Assembly: GCA_003389325.1 (NCBI GenBank)
Contig: QQVE01000055.1
Span: 124,001 to 188,000 of the forward strand
Direction of reading: 5' to 3'
DNA: 64,000 bases
Origin: Planctomycetota bacterium
Lineage (GTDB): Bacteria > Planctomycetota > Planctomycetia > Pirellulales > PALSA-1355
The notes under the pieces are model-generated. The model ran no database searches and was not told where the DNA came from. It saw only the letters and a program-made list of their open reading frames with translations. This document shows positions 1 to 8,841 of the stretch, piece after piece (within the stretch, counting starts at the first letter, position 1; every line of letters starts with the position of its first letter). Position numbers and translations under genes: made by a program.

Positions 1-245
1 AGGGCGTGCAGGTACGGATCGAGCGCCAGAGCTGGCCCGTGCCGCCGGTGTTCACCTGGCTCGAGAAGCTGGGTGAGGTCGAGCCCGACGAGATGGAGCG
101 CGTCTTCAACCTGGGCATCGGCCTGGTGCTGGTGGTCAGCCCGCACTATGCCGAGAGCATCCGCCACCAACTGGCCGACGCGGGCCTCGAGAGCCACGCC
201 ATCGGCGAAGTCGTTGAGGGCCCGCGCAGCGTCGTCTGGGCATAG
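1..245 (+). CDS. purM: Phosphoribosylformylglycinamidine cyclo-ligase, C-terminal end (partial)
   Basis: Only the last 80 or so codons are present; the gene begins before the window. The family closes the imidazole ring of FGAM to AIR, using ATP, in the cytoplasmic purine pathway. The visible tail has the PurM C-terminal pattern: a P-P-V-F-x-W-L-E segment, then F-N-L-G-I-G-L-V-L-V-V, then a helix and a closing I-G-E-V-V-E-G strand. The codon at position 6 (GTG) is internal, not a start. The frame ends in TAG at 243-245. Identification rests on this short tail, but the N-x-G-I-G motif in that order is characteristic. Confidence 0.85.
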   Translation, partial: GVQVRIERQSWPVPPVFTWLEKLGEVEPDEMERVFNLGIGLVLVVSPHYAESIRHQLADAGLESHAIGEVVEGPRSVVWA

Positions 246-296
246 TCGGTCAGACGCGGGCTGCCACAGATAGTGTGACCCGGCCGAACGCCCTTG

Positions 297-432
297 TGTA
301 GCAGGCTCGCTCCGCGAGCCGTTGCAGAACTGCAAGGGCGCTATCAACCCGCACAGGGTCTGGCAACGGCGAGTATAGTGGTGCCTGCCGCGGCGGCGCG
401 CTGCTGGCGGCTCACGGAGTGAGCCGGCTACA
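297..432. repeat. REPIN-like pair of inverted palindromic repeats
   Basis: Two related elements of about 31 bases face each other 73 bases apart. The plus-strand copy (297-327) carries a hairpin with arms GGCTCGC (304-310) and GCGAGCC (314-320). The minus-strand copy (401-432) carries arms GGCTCAC (409-415) and GTGAGCC (419-425). Both read TGTAGC[A/C]GGCTC... on their own strand. The stem differs by a compensated G-C to A-T change, so pairing is kept. Neither has a T tract, so they are not ordinary terminators. They fill most of the gap between purM and the next gene. Confidence 0.6.
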
Positions 433-462
433 TCGGGGCTCACGCTTGCGTGCGTACGGGCA

Positions 463-1683
463 CTAGACCCCGGCTGCCACGGCGCCACGCCTGGCTGAGA
501 GATCGAGCCCGGCCCAGGCGTTGCGGCGGGCCCAGTAGCGCTTGACGAACCGCGGCCGGCGATCGGCAACTGATTGCCCTGCAATGTCGTCGGTCCACGA
601 CGCCAACGCTCGGGCGGCTTCTGCGAATGCCGCACTCGAATCCGGCGGATCGACAAACCAGGCCGCCTCCAACTCGTCGCGCAGGCCGAAGTAGCGCGGA
701 CCAAGCCGCAAGGGATCGCGTACCACGGCGCGGTGCAATCGTTCGTGCCGCCACCACAACGAGTCCTCGTCGGCGCGTTCGGTCGGCGTGCCGACGTGCT
801 GCGGTTGGTCGACGGCCACCGGCTTGAACAGCCCCGTGCAGGGAGCCGCCGTACCGGTGGCCCAGTGTCGAAGCGAACCCGGTCGCAGTTCCGAGATCCA
901 ACTGCCGGTGGTTTGCGACGAGGCGAGCATGCCGCCGGCGTGGACGCACGGGGCACCGAGTCCACCGTTGATTCGCGAATAGCGCGGCGGCGCGTCGTCC
1001 GCTCCGTGATCGCGCAGAATGCGAGCCAGGTCGCGCGGACCCGCCGCATGCTCGGCCAGCGCTTGCGTCCGCGGCCGACGCGAGCGGCATCCACAAATGC
1101 GCGTCTTGAGAAAATCGCTATGCTGCTCGGCAAAACCGGGGATCGTCAGACCGTTGGAGATGCTTCGCGCGCCGCGCACTTCCTCGATCGCATGGTGCCG
1201 GCCGGCAGTTTCCAGCACGAACGCAGTGCGCGTGTCGGCCACGATGAAGCTGTTGTGGTAGGTGCGATGCGGATATTCGAGGCTGCATCCGCCGCCTTGG
1301 CCAAACTCTTCCAGCAAGTCGACGACCGTACGTACCGCGTCGGCGGCCGTCGCCGCCCGCTCCAGCGCCAGCCGCAACAAGTCCATGCCGGTCAGTCCCG
1401 ACTTGGCGTAAGGCACGCGGGTGAAGACGGCCTCGTTGCCGATCGTCACGCCGTGCTCGTTGGTGCCCATTTCGGCACCCCACATCCAGAACGGCCGGCT
1501 CAGCAGCACCGCGTTCGTCTCCGCGACCTGCGGGATCTCGATCCAGGTGCACTGCACTCGCGCGCCCCGCGCGTGCGTGCGCCGCGGCTGCCAATCGAGT
1601 AATTGGGCTTCGTTGGGATCGCGGTCCGAGTTCTTGGCGAACAGCACGCCGCCTGAGCGGACGATCGCGAGCGTGTCACACAT
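463..1683 (-). CDS. C69-family dipeptidase, secernin-like
   Basis: 406 residues. It starts M-C-D-T-L, so after removal of Met the Cys at position 2 can be the N-terminal nucleophile, as in peptidase family C69 and other Ntn hydrolases. The following G-G-V-L-F-A-K-N-S-D-R-D-P-N-E-A block is the family signature (secernin, dipeptidase A). No signal peptide or membrane segment is seen, so it is probably cytoplasmic. The ATG at 1681-1683 has a weak GGAG upstream. It lies 61 bases downstream of the divergent-looking gap that follows the dsbD-like stop and is transcribed in the same direction as dsbD. The substrate is unknown; secernins are often annotated as peptidases without a measured activity. 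Confidence 0.8.
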   Translation of the reverse strand: MCDTLAIVRSGGVLFAKNSDRDPNEAQLLDWQPRRTHARGARVQCTWIEIPQVAETNAVLLSRPFWMWGAEMGTNEHGVTIGNEAVFTRVPYAKSGLTGMDLLRLALERAATAADAVRTVVDLLEEFGQGGGCSLEYPHRTYHNSFIVADTRTAFVLETAGRHHAIEEVRGARSISNGLTIPGFAEQHSDFLKTRICGCRSRRPRTQALAEHAAGPRDLARILRDHGADDAPPRYSRINGGLGAPCVHAGGMLASSQTTGSWISELRPGSLRHWATGTAAPCTGLFKPVAVDQPQHVGTPTERADEDSLWWRHERLHRAVVRDPLRLGPRYFGLRDELEAAWFVDPPDSSAAFAEAARALASWTDDIAGQSVADRRPRFVKRYWARRNAWAGLDLSARRGAVAAGV

Positions 1684-1744
1684 GGGCCGCGTCTCCGGAG
1701 GGAGAAGGAATCCGGGAACTCGCGCGACCCGACGATGCGGTTCC

Positions 1745-4165
1745 CTATCTCGAAGCCGTGAGCGGCGCGCCGGACTCCTGCTTCGATGGCCCGGCCTCTT
1801 CGATCGCTTCGAGCAGTTGGGACTTGGTAATCACGTCGCGCAGCACGATCGGATCATCGGGTCGGTCGGCCGGATAGATCGCCAGCAGTGGGATGGAGCG
1901 GCTCTTGAGCGACTCCAGCGCCCGCTCGATCTCCGGAGACGGCTTCGTCCAGTCGGCCAGCAGGGGTACGATTTTTCGCTTGGCCAGCGCGTCGCGTACG
2001 TCGTCGGTTTCGATCGCCAGGGCCAGGTTTGCCTTGCAGGTCAGGCACCAGTCGGCCGTGAAGTCGACCAAGACGGTATTGCCCTCGTCCTGCAGTCGAG
2101 CCAACTCGGCCCGCGAGAAGGGCTGCCAGGGAATCTCCGATTCGCGCGGCACGAGCCACGTGAAGGCCACCAATCCCACGATCGCGGCAAAAGCAGCACC
2201 TTGTGCCCAAGCGGTCAACTTGCGCGTCATATTCTCGGTCAGCGGCGTGCGTCCGATCCACCAGCAGGCAGCCCACAGGCCGACCATCATTGCAAACGTG
2301 GGCACGATGTAATCGCGGTCCATGAAGCTGAACAGGAACACGATCGTACCCAGCATAACGAAACCCATCAGGTTCTTGAACGTGTCCATCCAGGCGCCGG
2401 GTTTCGGCAGGAAGCGGATGAGCTTGGGGAACGCTCCGATGATCAGGTACGGCGACGACATGCCCAGCGCGATACAGGCGAACAGCAGATACGTCACGGT
2501 CGGCGGCTGATTGAGCGTGTAGCCGAACACGGGACCAAGTGCCGGCCCGCTACACGGTGTGGCCAGGATCGTGGCCATCACGCCCTTGGCAAACGCGCCG
2601 CCGGCGCCTTCGCGGCTGGCCAATTCGTTTGCTTTGCCGGAGCCGACGAAGCCGGGGATGGGAATCTCCCACACGCCCAGGAAGCTGAGGGCCATGGTGA
2701 AAACCAGGCCGACCATCACGATGTTGAACGAGGTGTAGCTGAACTGTTCGCCCCAGTTGAGGTTCTTGCTCCCCAGCCCCAGGGCGACGCTCGAGGCCAG
2801 CGTGGCCAACACCATGAACACCAAGAGCGTGCCCAGCGAGTACCAAATATTGAGCATCAGGATCTGGGCTCGGCTGCGTCCGGCCTGTTCGGCAAAGGAA
2901 AGCACTTTGAGCCCGATCACCGGGAGCACGCACGGCATGAAGTTCAGGATGAACCCGCCGAGCAAACCGGCCAGCATCGTCAACACGAGCGTCCAGGGCC
3001 CGGTCGATGCCCGGGCGATCTCTTCGACCGTTTCGTTGCCCTCGTCATCCACCGGCGGCGGCTGGTTTTCGGCCAGCTTCGCCGCGGCGTTGTACTTGTC
3101 CGCGCTGAACGCCAGTGCCGAGGCTTGATTGGACGGCGATGCGCCCACAGTCAGCGTTCCCGAAAACGCCGCACCGCGCGGAGCGTCGCACGATTGGTCC
3201 TCGAAGCACGTCTGGTAGCCGATGATGCCTTCGATGGGGTACTGGCCCGGCTTGGTGTCCTTCGGCACGACCAGCGGCGTGGTCCAGGTGACGCGGCCTT
3301 CGTGGTAGTAGACTTCCGGCAAGCCCTCGACCGGCGGAGGAGCCTTGACCGGCTTGTCGCTGGCCGTGGTCGCCTTGCGGCCAAAGCCCGAGGTGTTCGA
3401 AAGCGCGATCACCGTCGGCTTGGAGCCGAGCTGCTGGAGATCCTTGCCCGCCAGCGCGTAGACGTGCCAGCCCTGGGGCATCTCGGCCGAGAGCACCAGT
3501 TTGGCCGTGCCGCCGGGGGCGACCGTGCCGGGTTCCAGGTAGCCGCGAATCGTGGCGTGGGTGTCGGGGTGCGTGAACTCGACGACCGAGGTCGCTTTCT
3601 CCGGCGGAGCTTCGGTCAGCTTGGCCTCAAACGGGAAGTCGGTCGGCGGCAAGCAGGTGCCTTCCTTACACACCTGAATCCGCACGCTGCCTTTGACCGT
3701 CACCTGGCTGGGGTCGACGTTGTCGGCCAGCGACAGAGGCACTTGCCAGGTCACGTCAGGACCGAACTCTTCGAACTCGAGGTCCAGTTTCGGGTCGCGC
3801 ACCAGTTTGGGCGGAAGCGTCGAACGAAACTCGCCCTCGACGCGGTACCCGTCCGATGGCTCGACGGTGATCTTGGTGGGCGTGGCTGCCACCGGTTTCT
3901 GCGTCGTCGAGTACGTGTACCAGGGGGGCTCGATGTGCGCGCTGATCGAGAGCATCGCCGGGCGGCCGCCCGCGGGTGCCGTGAATTGCGCCGTCACGCT
4001 GACCAGCGCCTCGGGCGAGGCCCCGCCTACGCCCAGCCCGCCGGGAGCAAGTGGATTGCCGCTGAGGATATCGTCGAGTTGAGCCGAAGCCGTGCCGCCG
4101 GCACCGGCCAACAGCAGAACCGCCAGGACAAAGCGAAGCAAACGCGAACCGCAGGTCGCGGGCAT
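1745..4165 (-). CDS. dsbD: DsbD-type thiol:disulfide interchange protein with two N-terminal sensor domains
   Basis: 806 residues. A signal peptide occupies about residues 1-29. Two DsbD-alpha/DsbC-like immunoglobulin-fold domains follow, at about 45-185 and 200-345. Each has its own cysteine pair (V-C-K-E-G-T-C and T-C-F-E-D-Q-S-C). The membrane domain (about 390-650) has the two redox-active cysteines in N-F-M-P-C-V-L-P and A-T-P-C-S-G-P. A thioredoxin-like C-terminal domain carries W-C-L-T-C-K. The family moves electrons from cytoplasmic thioredoxin across the membrane to exported disulfide or cytochrome maturation proteins. The doubled first domain is longer than the E. coli layout. A good sigma70-like promoter lies just upstream. 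Confidence 0.88.
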   Translation of the reverse strand: MPATCGSRLLRFVLAVLLLAGAGGTASAQLDDILSGNPLAPGGLGVGGASPEALVSVTAQFTAPAGGRPAMLSISAHIEPPWYTYSTTQKPVAATPTKITVEPSDGYRVEGEFRSTLPPKLVRDPKLDLEFEEFGPDVTWQVPLSLADNVDPSQVTVKGSVRIQVCKEGTCLPPTDFPFEAKLTEAPPEKATSVVEFTHPDTHATIRGYLEPGTVAPGGTAKLVLSAEMPQGWHVYALAGKDLQQLGSKPTVIALSNTSGFGRKATTASDKPVKAPPPVEGLPEVYYHEGRVTWTTPLVVPKDTKPGQYPIEGIIGYQTCFEDQSCDAPRGAAFSGTLTVGASPSNQASALAFSADKYNAAAKLAENQPPPVDDEGNETVEEIARASTGPWTLVLTMLAGLLGGFILNFMPCVLPVIGLKVLSFAEQAGRSRAQILMLNIWYSLGTLLVFMVLATLASSVALGLGSKNLNWGEQFSYTSFNIVMVGLVFTMALSFLGVWEIPIPGFVGSGKANELASREGAGGAFAKGVMATILATPCSGPALGPVFGYTLNQPPTVTYLLFACIALGMSSPYLIIGAFPKLIRFLPKPGAWMDTFKNLMGFVMLGTIVFLFSFMDRDYIVPTFAMMVGLWAACWWIGRTPLTENMTRKLTAWAQGAAFAAIVGLVAFTWLVPRESEIPWQPFSRAELARLQDEGNTVLVDFTADWCLTCKANLALAIETDDVRDALAKRKIVPLLADWTKPSPEIERALESLKSRSIPLLAIYPADRPDDPIVLRDVITKSQLLEAIEEAGPSKQESGAPLTASR

Positions 4166-4208
4166 TACTCTATATCCTTATATAGCAACACATTACGAGA
4201 GGGTTGCC

Positions 4209-4238
4209 ATTCTAACGTCGAAGGCTCCTGGGGGTCAA
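4209..4238 (-). promoter_or_regulatory. Probable sigma70-type promoter of the dsbD-like gene
   Basis: On the minus strand a TTGACC (-35, 4233-4238) is followed after 18 bases by TAGAAT (-10, 4209-4214). The start codon lies 44 bases further on, behind an AT-rich leader. Each hexamer matches the consensus at five of six positions. Only the pattern supports it. Confidence 0.45.
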
Positions 4239-4314
4239 CGTCGACGGAGGGCGTAAACGGTACTACGCAAGAAGGCTGCCCGTTGTTTGTTTCGATCTTC
4301 GCACTAAATCAAGT

Positions 4315-5343
4315 TTAGCCAACTGTTTGGGCCAGCCGCGCCAGACGCTTTGCGAATTCCTCCATCCGCCCGATGACGGCCTCGCGGCACGGGAATTCGT
4401 GCCCATCGAGGTAGATCCATTCCAGCCATTGCAATCCGCCCAACAGCACGGTGCTTGAATCGAAGGCCCGAACCAGGGCCATCTCATCGTCGCTCAACGG
4501 CCGGACCCCCTGATACGCCGTCAGGCCGAAATGCCAGTCCTCGCTCGCGTCGCCGGCCAAACTACCCAGCAACCGGGCCACGTCGGTGGCCACGTTGTCC
4601 GAACGCATCGCGCCGAAATCGACGATGCCGCTAACCGCATCGTCCTCGAACAGCACATGGGGGTGCCAGATGTCGCGAAGGCACGGTTGCAGCGCCACGC
4701 GCAGGCGGCCGGCCGCTTGCAGATTCGGCAGCAGCTTGGGGCCCACCTGCCGCGCTAAGGGAAGCAGCCGCCGGGCCAGACCAGCCGCCTCGGGCCAGTC
4801 TTCGTCGGCCACGGCAGCGTGCAACTGGTCGAGCCCGCCGGTGAGCAGATGTTCGAGTCGGGCGGTGCGCTCGGCAATGCCAGGCGAACGCAGCGGACCC
4901 GGCTCGGCCAGCGGAAACGAGCTCGCCGCGCGGTGGAACTGGGCCAGGGCCGTCATCGCCGCGCGGAGCTTCTGCCGGGTGGGCTGACGGCGGTAATTCG
5001 CCTCGCCCGGAAGCCAGGGCGTCAGTTCCCAAAGGTGTCCATTGTGCCAGACGTAGCCGTGGTGGTGATGCGTTTCCAGGGGCAACGGCACTAGCGAGAA
5101 GCCCTCTTGGACGACGTGCCAGAGCACGGCCTGGATAAACTCGAGCCGCTTGGGCGTCGGATGCCGGGCAGGCCATTGACGCAGACAAAGCTCGCCTCGG
5201 GGTGCTGTCACCCGCCATAGGCCCGCGCCGCTGAAGCCGTTAGGCGAGCTCCAGGGCTCAGCGCTGCTCGGGTGGCAGTCGGCGGGGTAGAGCCTGAGAA
5301 TCCGTTCGATAAGACGCTCGACCGCCATCACCCGCGCTCGCAT
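4315..5343 (-). CDS. Aminoglycoside phosphotransferase-fold kinase (substrate unknown)
   Basis: 342 residues with the APH/choline-kinase fold pattern. There is an N-terminal glycine loop region (G-F-S-G-A-G-L-W at about 36-43) and a catalytic-loop segment R-D-I-W-H-P-H-V-L-F with Asp224. The metal-binding D-F-G follows at 242-244. The usual Asn of the catalytic loop (H-x-D-x4-N) is His229, which also occurs in some bacterial relatives. No membrane segment is seen. Family members phosphorylate small hydroxyl or amino compounds; homoserine and sugar kinases belong to the same fold, so I do not assign a substrate. The ATG at 5341-5343 is used; a second in-frame ATG lies five codons in. It could share a transcript with dsbD, but the dsbD promoter lies between them. 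Confidence 0.7.
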   Translation of the reverse strand: MRARVMAVERLIERILRLYPADCHPSSAEPWSSPNGFSGAGLWRVTAPRGELCLRQWPARHPTPKRLEFIQAVLWHVVQEGFSLVPLPLETHHHHGYVWHNGHLWELTPWLPGEANYRRQPTRQKLRAAMTALAQFHRAASSFPLAEPGPLRSPGIAERTARLEHLLTGGLDQLHAAVADEDWPEAAGLARRLLPLARQVGPKLLPNLQAAGRLRVALQPCLRDIWHPHVLFEDDAVSGIVDFGAMRSDNVATDVARLLGSLAGDASEDWHFGLTAYQGVRPLSDDEMALVRAFDSSTVLLGGLQWLEWIYLDGHEFPCREAVIGRMEEFAKRLARLAQTVG

Positions 5344-5357
5344 CCAGGCCGAAAAAC

Positions 5358-5388
5358 TTGCGCCACGCCACCAGTCGCCATGTATAAT
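5358..5388 (+). promoter_or_regulatory. Possible promoter upstream of the zinc metalloprotease
   Basis: A perfect TATAAT at 5383-5388 has TTGCGC at 5358-5363, 19 bases upstream. The spacing is slightly long. The coding start is 225 bases downstream, leaving a long leader (5389-5612) in which I see no riboswitch or hairpin of note. Confidence 0.3.
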
Positions 5389-5612
5389 ACAGGTTGAATC
5401 CCCGCGACGGACATATCGGCTCGCCGCTGCCCTGCAGGGTGATTTGGCCCCCGAGGTCCCTCCAATTGCGATAACTGCCGTATTCGCAGCCCCTTGGGAG
5501 TTGCCTAGTTTAGGCTATATTTGACGGGGTTGCGGGCCGCTACGACGGACGTGCGGCCCGGCGCTTGCGGCCAGGCTCCCCACCCATCCCCACTGGTTCA
5601 GTGAGAAGCAAG

Positions 5613-8351
5613 ATGTCCAAGTCCATTGCATCGGTCGCGTTCGTTCTGTCGCTGGTCATCGCCGCCGGTTCGGCCGTGGCGGACGAGGAAAACAAGGAAG
5701 AAAAGACCGACAAGAAGCCGGCTGTTTCGGCCGAATCGGATTCGAGCTCGTCGGACGACAAGTCCGACGGAAAATCGTCGGGCTCTTCCTCGTCTTCCAG
5801 CTCGAAGTCGAAGCAGCCCGACTACAGCGACGTGATCAAGGACTACGAGACGATCGATGGCCTGATCAAGATGCACCGCAAGGGCAACCGCCTGCTGGCC
5901 GAGATCGGCAGCAAGCAGCTCGACAAGGACTTTATTGTCCTGATTTCGATCGCCAAGGGCATCGGCCGCGGCTCGATCCTGGGCGGCATGAGCTGGGGAT
6001 TTGGCGACGACTGGATCTGGCAGTTCCGCAAGGTGGACGACCACATCCACCTGGTCCGCCGCAACGTCCGCTTCACCGCAGACGAGAGCGACCCGCAGCA
6101 GAAGGCCGTCGACCTGGCCTACACCGATAGCGTGCTGTTCAGCCTGCCGATCATAACGACCGCCCCCGGCGGAGCCCACCTGGTCGACCTGAAGCCGGTG
6201 TTCATGAGCGACCTGCCGCAGATCTCGAGCGTGTTGCCGGGCTTCTCGTTCTCCGAGTCGAAGAGCACCTGGGCCGAAGGCTTTCCCAAGGGCAAGAACA
6301 AGGGCCTGACCGACAACGTCGAGTTGGAAGTGGCCGCTACGTACACCTCCAGCGGCCGTCAATCGTTCGACTCGGTGGCCGATAGCCGCGGGGCGAGCAT
6401 TCACGTGCACTACTCGATCAGCCTGCTGCCGCAGAACGGCTACAAGCCGCGGCTGGCCGATGACCGCGTCGGTTACTTCCTGACCGTCGTCAAGGACTGG
6501 TCAAAGGACAGCGACGACGACCGCTTCGTCCGCTACATCAATCGCTGGGACCTGCAGAAAGCCGACCCCAAGGCGGACGTATCGCCTCCGAAGAAGCCCA
6601 TCATCTTCTACCTCGAAAAGACGATACCGTACGCTTACCGCAAGCCGATTCGCGAGGGCATTGAGGAGTGGAACAAGGCCTTCGAGAAGGCCGGCTTCGT
6701 CAATGCCATCGAGGTCCGCCAGCAGCGCGATAGCGACGACTGGGACCCCGAAGACATCAACTACAACACGTTCCGCTGGATTACGGCCAACGCCGGATTT
6801 GCGATGGGCCCCTCGCGCGTCAATCCGCGCACCGGGCAGATCCTGGACGCCGACGTGATCTTTGACGCCGACTTCCTGCAGTTCTGGCGGCGCGAGTACG
6901 AAAACTTTACGCCCGAGGCCGTCGCTCGCATGACCGGTGGCGCGTTGGATCTGCGTACCTACCAGGAGCAGATGGAGCACAGCGGGCATCAGCATCCCGG
7001 CGGCATCTGCGAATTCCATCACGGCCTGTCGCGCGAATTGGCCTTCGGCGCGCACGTGCTTGCCACGCGGACGACAAACCCCGCCGATCGGGAGAAGCTT
7101 GTCGTGCAGGGGCTCAAGGAAGTGACCATGCATGAAATCGGTCACACCCTCGGCTTGCGGCATAACTTCAAGGCCAGCACGATGCTCTCGCTGGAAGAGA
7201 TCAACGACACGGAGAAGACCGACAAACTGGGGCTGACCAGCTCCGTGATGGACTACGCCCCGGCCAACATCATGCCGCAGGACGCCAAGCAGGGCGATTA
7301 CTTCTCGTCGACGATCGGGCCCTACGACATGTGGGCCATCGAATACGGCTACAAGCCGCTCTCCGGTGACACCGAGGGCGAAGTCGAGGAGCTGCGCAAG
7401 ATCGCGGCCCGCTGCGGCGACCCGCAATTGGCCTACGCCACCGACGAGGACACCCGCGGCATCGATCCCGACCCGCTGTCGAACCGCTACGACATGGGCT
7501 CCGACCCGATCGCCTATGCGAAGATGCGTGCCAAGCTGATCGGCGAGCTGTGGCCCACGTTGCTCGAGGAATCGACCGAGGACGGCGAGGGCTACCAGAA
7601 AGCGCGGCAGGCCTTCGGCGTGCTGCTGGGCAACCATGGCCGGGCGATGTACTTCGTGTCGCGTTACGTCGGCGGCATGTACGTCCACCGGGCCCACAAG
7701 GGCGACGCGGATGCTCCGCCGCCGTTTGTGGTGGTCGAGCCGGCCAAGCAGCGTGAGGCGCTGGCGTTGCTCGAAGAGCAGGTGTTCAGCGACAAGCCGT
7801 TCGACTTCCCGCCCGAGCTCTATAACCACTTGGCGTCCAGCCGCTGGAGCCATTGGGGTTCCGACGTGCCGCTGCGCACCGAGTTCCCCGTGCACGAAGT
7901 GATCTCGATGTGGCAGGACCGCGTGCTGGAGAAGCTGCTCTCCTCGCTCACGCTCGAGCGCATCCACGACGCCGAATTGCAAGTGCCCGAGGACGAGGAC
8001 GCCGTGACCACGCCCGAGTTGCTCGATCGCCTTACCGGCGCGATCTACTCCGAAGTGGACGCGATGCCCGAGGGCGAGTACACCAACCGCAAGCCCGCCA
8101 TTAGCAGCCTCCGCCGCAACCTGCAGCGCAGCTACTTGAAGCGGCTGTCGCACCTGGCCATGGGCAACACCGGTGCCCCGCAAGACTGCCAGACGGTGGC
8201 GTACGTGGAACTGGCCGATCTGGAAAAGCAGATCAACAAGCTCCTCGAGAGCGACACCAAGCTCGACACCTACAGCCGGGCCCATCTCGAAGAGTCGGCC
8301 AGCCGCATCCACCGCGTGCTCGAGGCCCGGTTTAACCTGACTTCGCCATAA
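5613..8351 (+). CDS. Secreted zinc-dependent metalloprotease (DUF5117/DUF4953 type)
   Basis: 912 residues from the ATG at 5613, which directly begins a signal peptide (cleavage near residue 21). An upstream in-frame ATG would bury that signal, so it is not chosen. A low-complexity acidic/Ser-rich linker covers about residues 22-66. The zinc site H-E-I-G-H-T-L-G-L-R-H begins at His507 and matches the metzincin pattern HExxHxxGxxH, followed by a Met-turn-like V-M-D-Y. The overall size and order match the large bacterial zinc proteases annotated with DUF5117, DUF4953 and DUF5118. It probably acts in the periplasm or outside the cell on proteins. It stands alone as a transcription unit. Confidence 0.85.
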   Translation: MSKSIASVAFVLSLVIAAGSAVADEENKEEKTDKKPAVSAESDSSSSDDKSDGKSSGSSSSSSSKSKQPDYSDVIKDYETIDGLIKMHRKGNRLLAEIGSKQLDKDFIVLISIAKGIGRGSILGGMSWGFGDDWIWQFRKVDDHIHLVRRNVRFTADESDPQQKAVDLAYTDSVLFSLPIITTAPGGAHLVDLKPVFMSDLPQISSVLPGFSFSESKSTWAEGFPKGKNKGLTDNVELEVAATYTSSGRQSFDSVADSRGASIHVHYSISLLPQNGYKPRLADDRVGYFLTVVKDWSKDSDDDRFVRYINRWDLQKADPKADVSPPKKPIIFYLEKTIPYAYRKPIREGIEEWNKAFEKAGFVNAIEVRQQRDSDDWDPEDINYNTFRWITANAGFAMGPSRVNPRTGQILDADVIFDADFLQFWRREYENFTPEAVARMTGGALDLRTYQEQMEHSGHQHPGGICEFHHGLSRELAFGAHVLATRTTNPADREKLVVQGLKEVTMHEIGHTLGLRHNFKASTMLSLEEINDTEKTDKLGLTSSVMDYAPANIMPQDAKQGDYFSSTIGPYDMWAIEYGYKPLSGDTEGEVEELRKIAARCGDPQLAYATDEDTRGIDPDPLSNRYDMGSDPIAYAKMRAKLIGELWPTLLEESTEDGEGYQKARQAFGVLLGNHGRAMYFVSRYVGGMYVHRAHKGDADAPPPFVVVEPAKQREALALLEEQVFSDKPFDFPPELYNHLASSRWSHWGSDVPLRTEFPVHEVISMWQDRVLEKLLSSLTLERIHDAELQVPEDEDAVTTPELLDRLTGAIYSEVDAMPEGEYTNRKPAISSLRRNLQRSYLKRLSHLAMGNTGAPQDCQTVAYVELADLEKQINKLLESDTKLDTYSRAHLEESASRIHRVLEARFNLTSP

Positions 8352-8463
8352 AGCGAGACGCCGGCGGACGACTCGCTCGTACCGGTCGACTGCGGTTTTC
8401 GGATCGCTCGCGGCCGTGATATGCTACGGGCCGTTCCAGGCTGCCGTAAGCGAGGCGTCGAAC

Positions 8464-8811
8464 ATGAAGATGGTGATCGCCATCATTCAACCCACGAAGC
8501 TCAACTCGGTGCGCGAAGCGCTCGCGAAGGTGGGCGTGATGCGAATGACCGTGTGCGACGCGCACGGCTTCGGCCGCCAGCGCGGGCAGACGGAGTACTA
8601 CCGGGGGAACGAGTACAGCACGAACCTGCTGCGCAAGGTGGCGCTGGAGATCACGATCAACGACGACTTCCTCGATCGCACGATCGACACGATCACCAGC
8701 GTGGCGCGTACTGGTCCCGAGGGCACCATCGGCGACGGCAAGATCTTCGTGTTACCCGCTCTCGAAGCGATCGACGTAGCCGACGGCAAACGCGGTCCCG
8801 GAAGCGTGTAA
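8464..8811 (+). CDS. glnB: Nitrogen regulatory protein P-II
   Basis: 115 residues from ATG 8464; the frame is open further upstream, but only this start gives the normal PII N-terminus. The T-loop block G-F-G-R-Q-R-G-Q-T-E-Y-Y-R-G-N-E-Y keeps Tyr51, the uridylylation site of the E. coli protein. The B-loop I-G-D-G-K-I-F-V is intact. Compared with E. coli GlnB there are about three extra residues (P-E-G) just before the B-loop. PII trimers bind ATP/ADP and 2-oxoglutarate and control nitrogen transporters and enzymes. No amtB or glnA lies next to it. The receiver-like gene 30 bases downstream is probably cotranscribed. It may sense the nitrogen state served by the nitrate island 42 kb away, but that is only inference. 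Confidence 0.93.
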   Translation: MKMVIAIIQPTKLNSVREALAKVGVMRMTVCDAHGFGRQRGQTEYYRGNEYSTNLLRKVALEITINDDFLDRTIDTITSVARTGPEGTIGDGKIFVLPALEAIDVADGKRGPGSV

Positions 8812-8841
8812 GGCGCGCAGCCTGCGGGTGAATTCGACCGT

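Noticed and set aside
1421-4318. A 965-codon open frame on the plus strand opposite dsbD
   Set aside because: It is arginine/histidine/glutamine-rich, has no domain pattern and lies antisense to a gene with complete DsbD motifs; a GC-rich codon-bias shadow.
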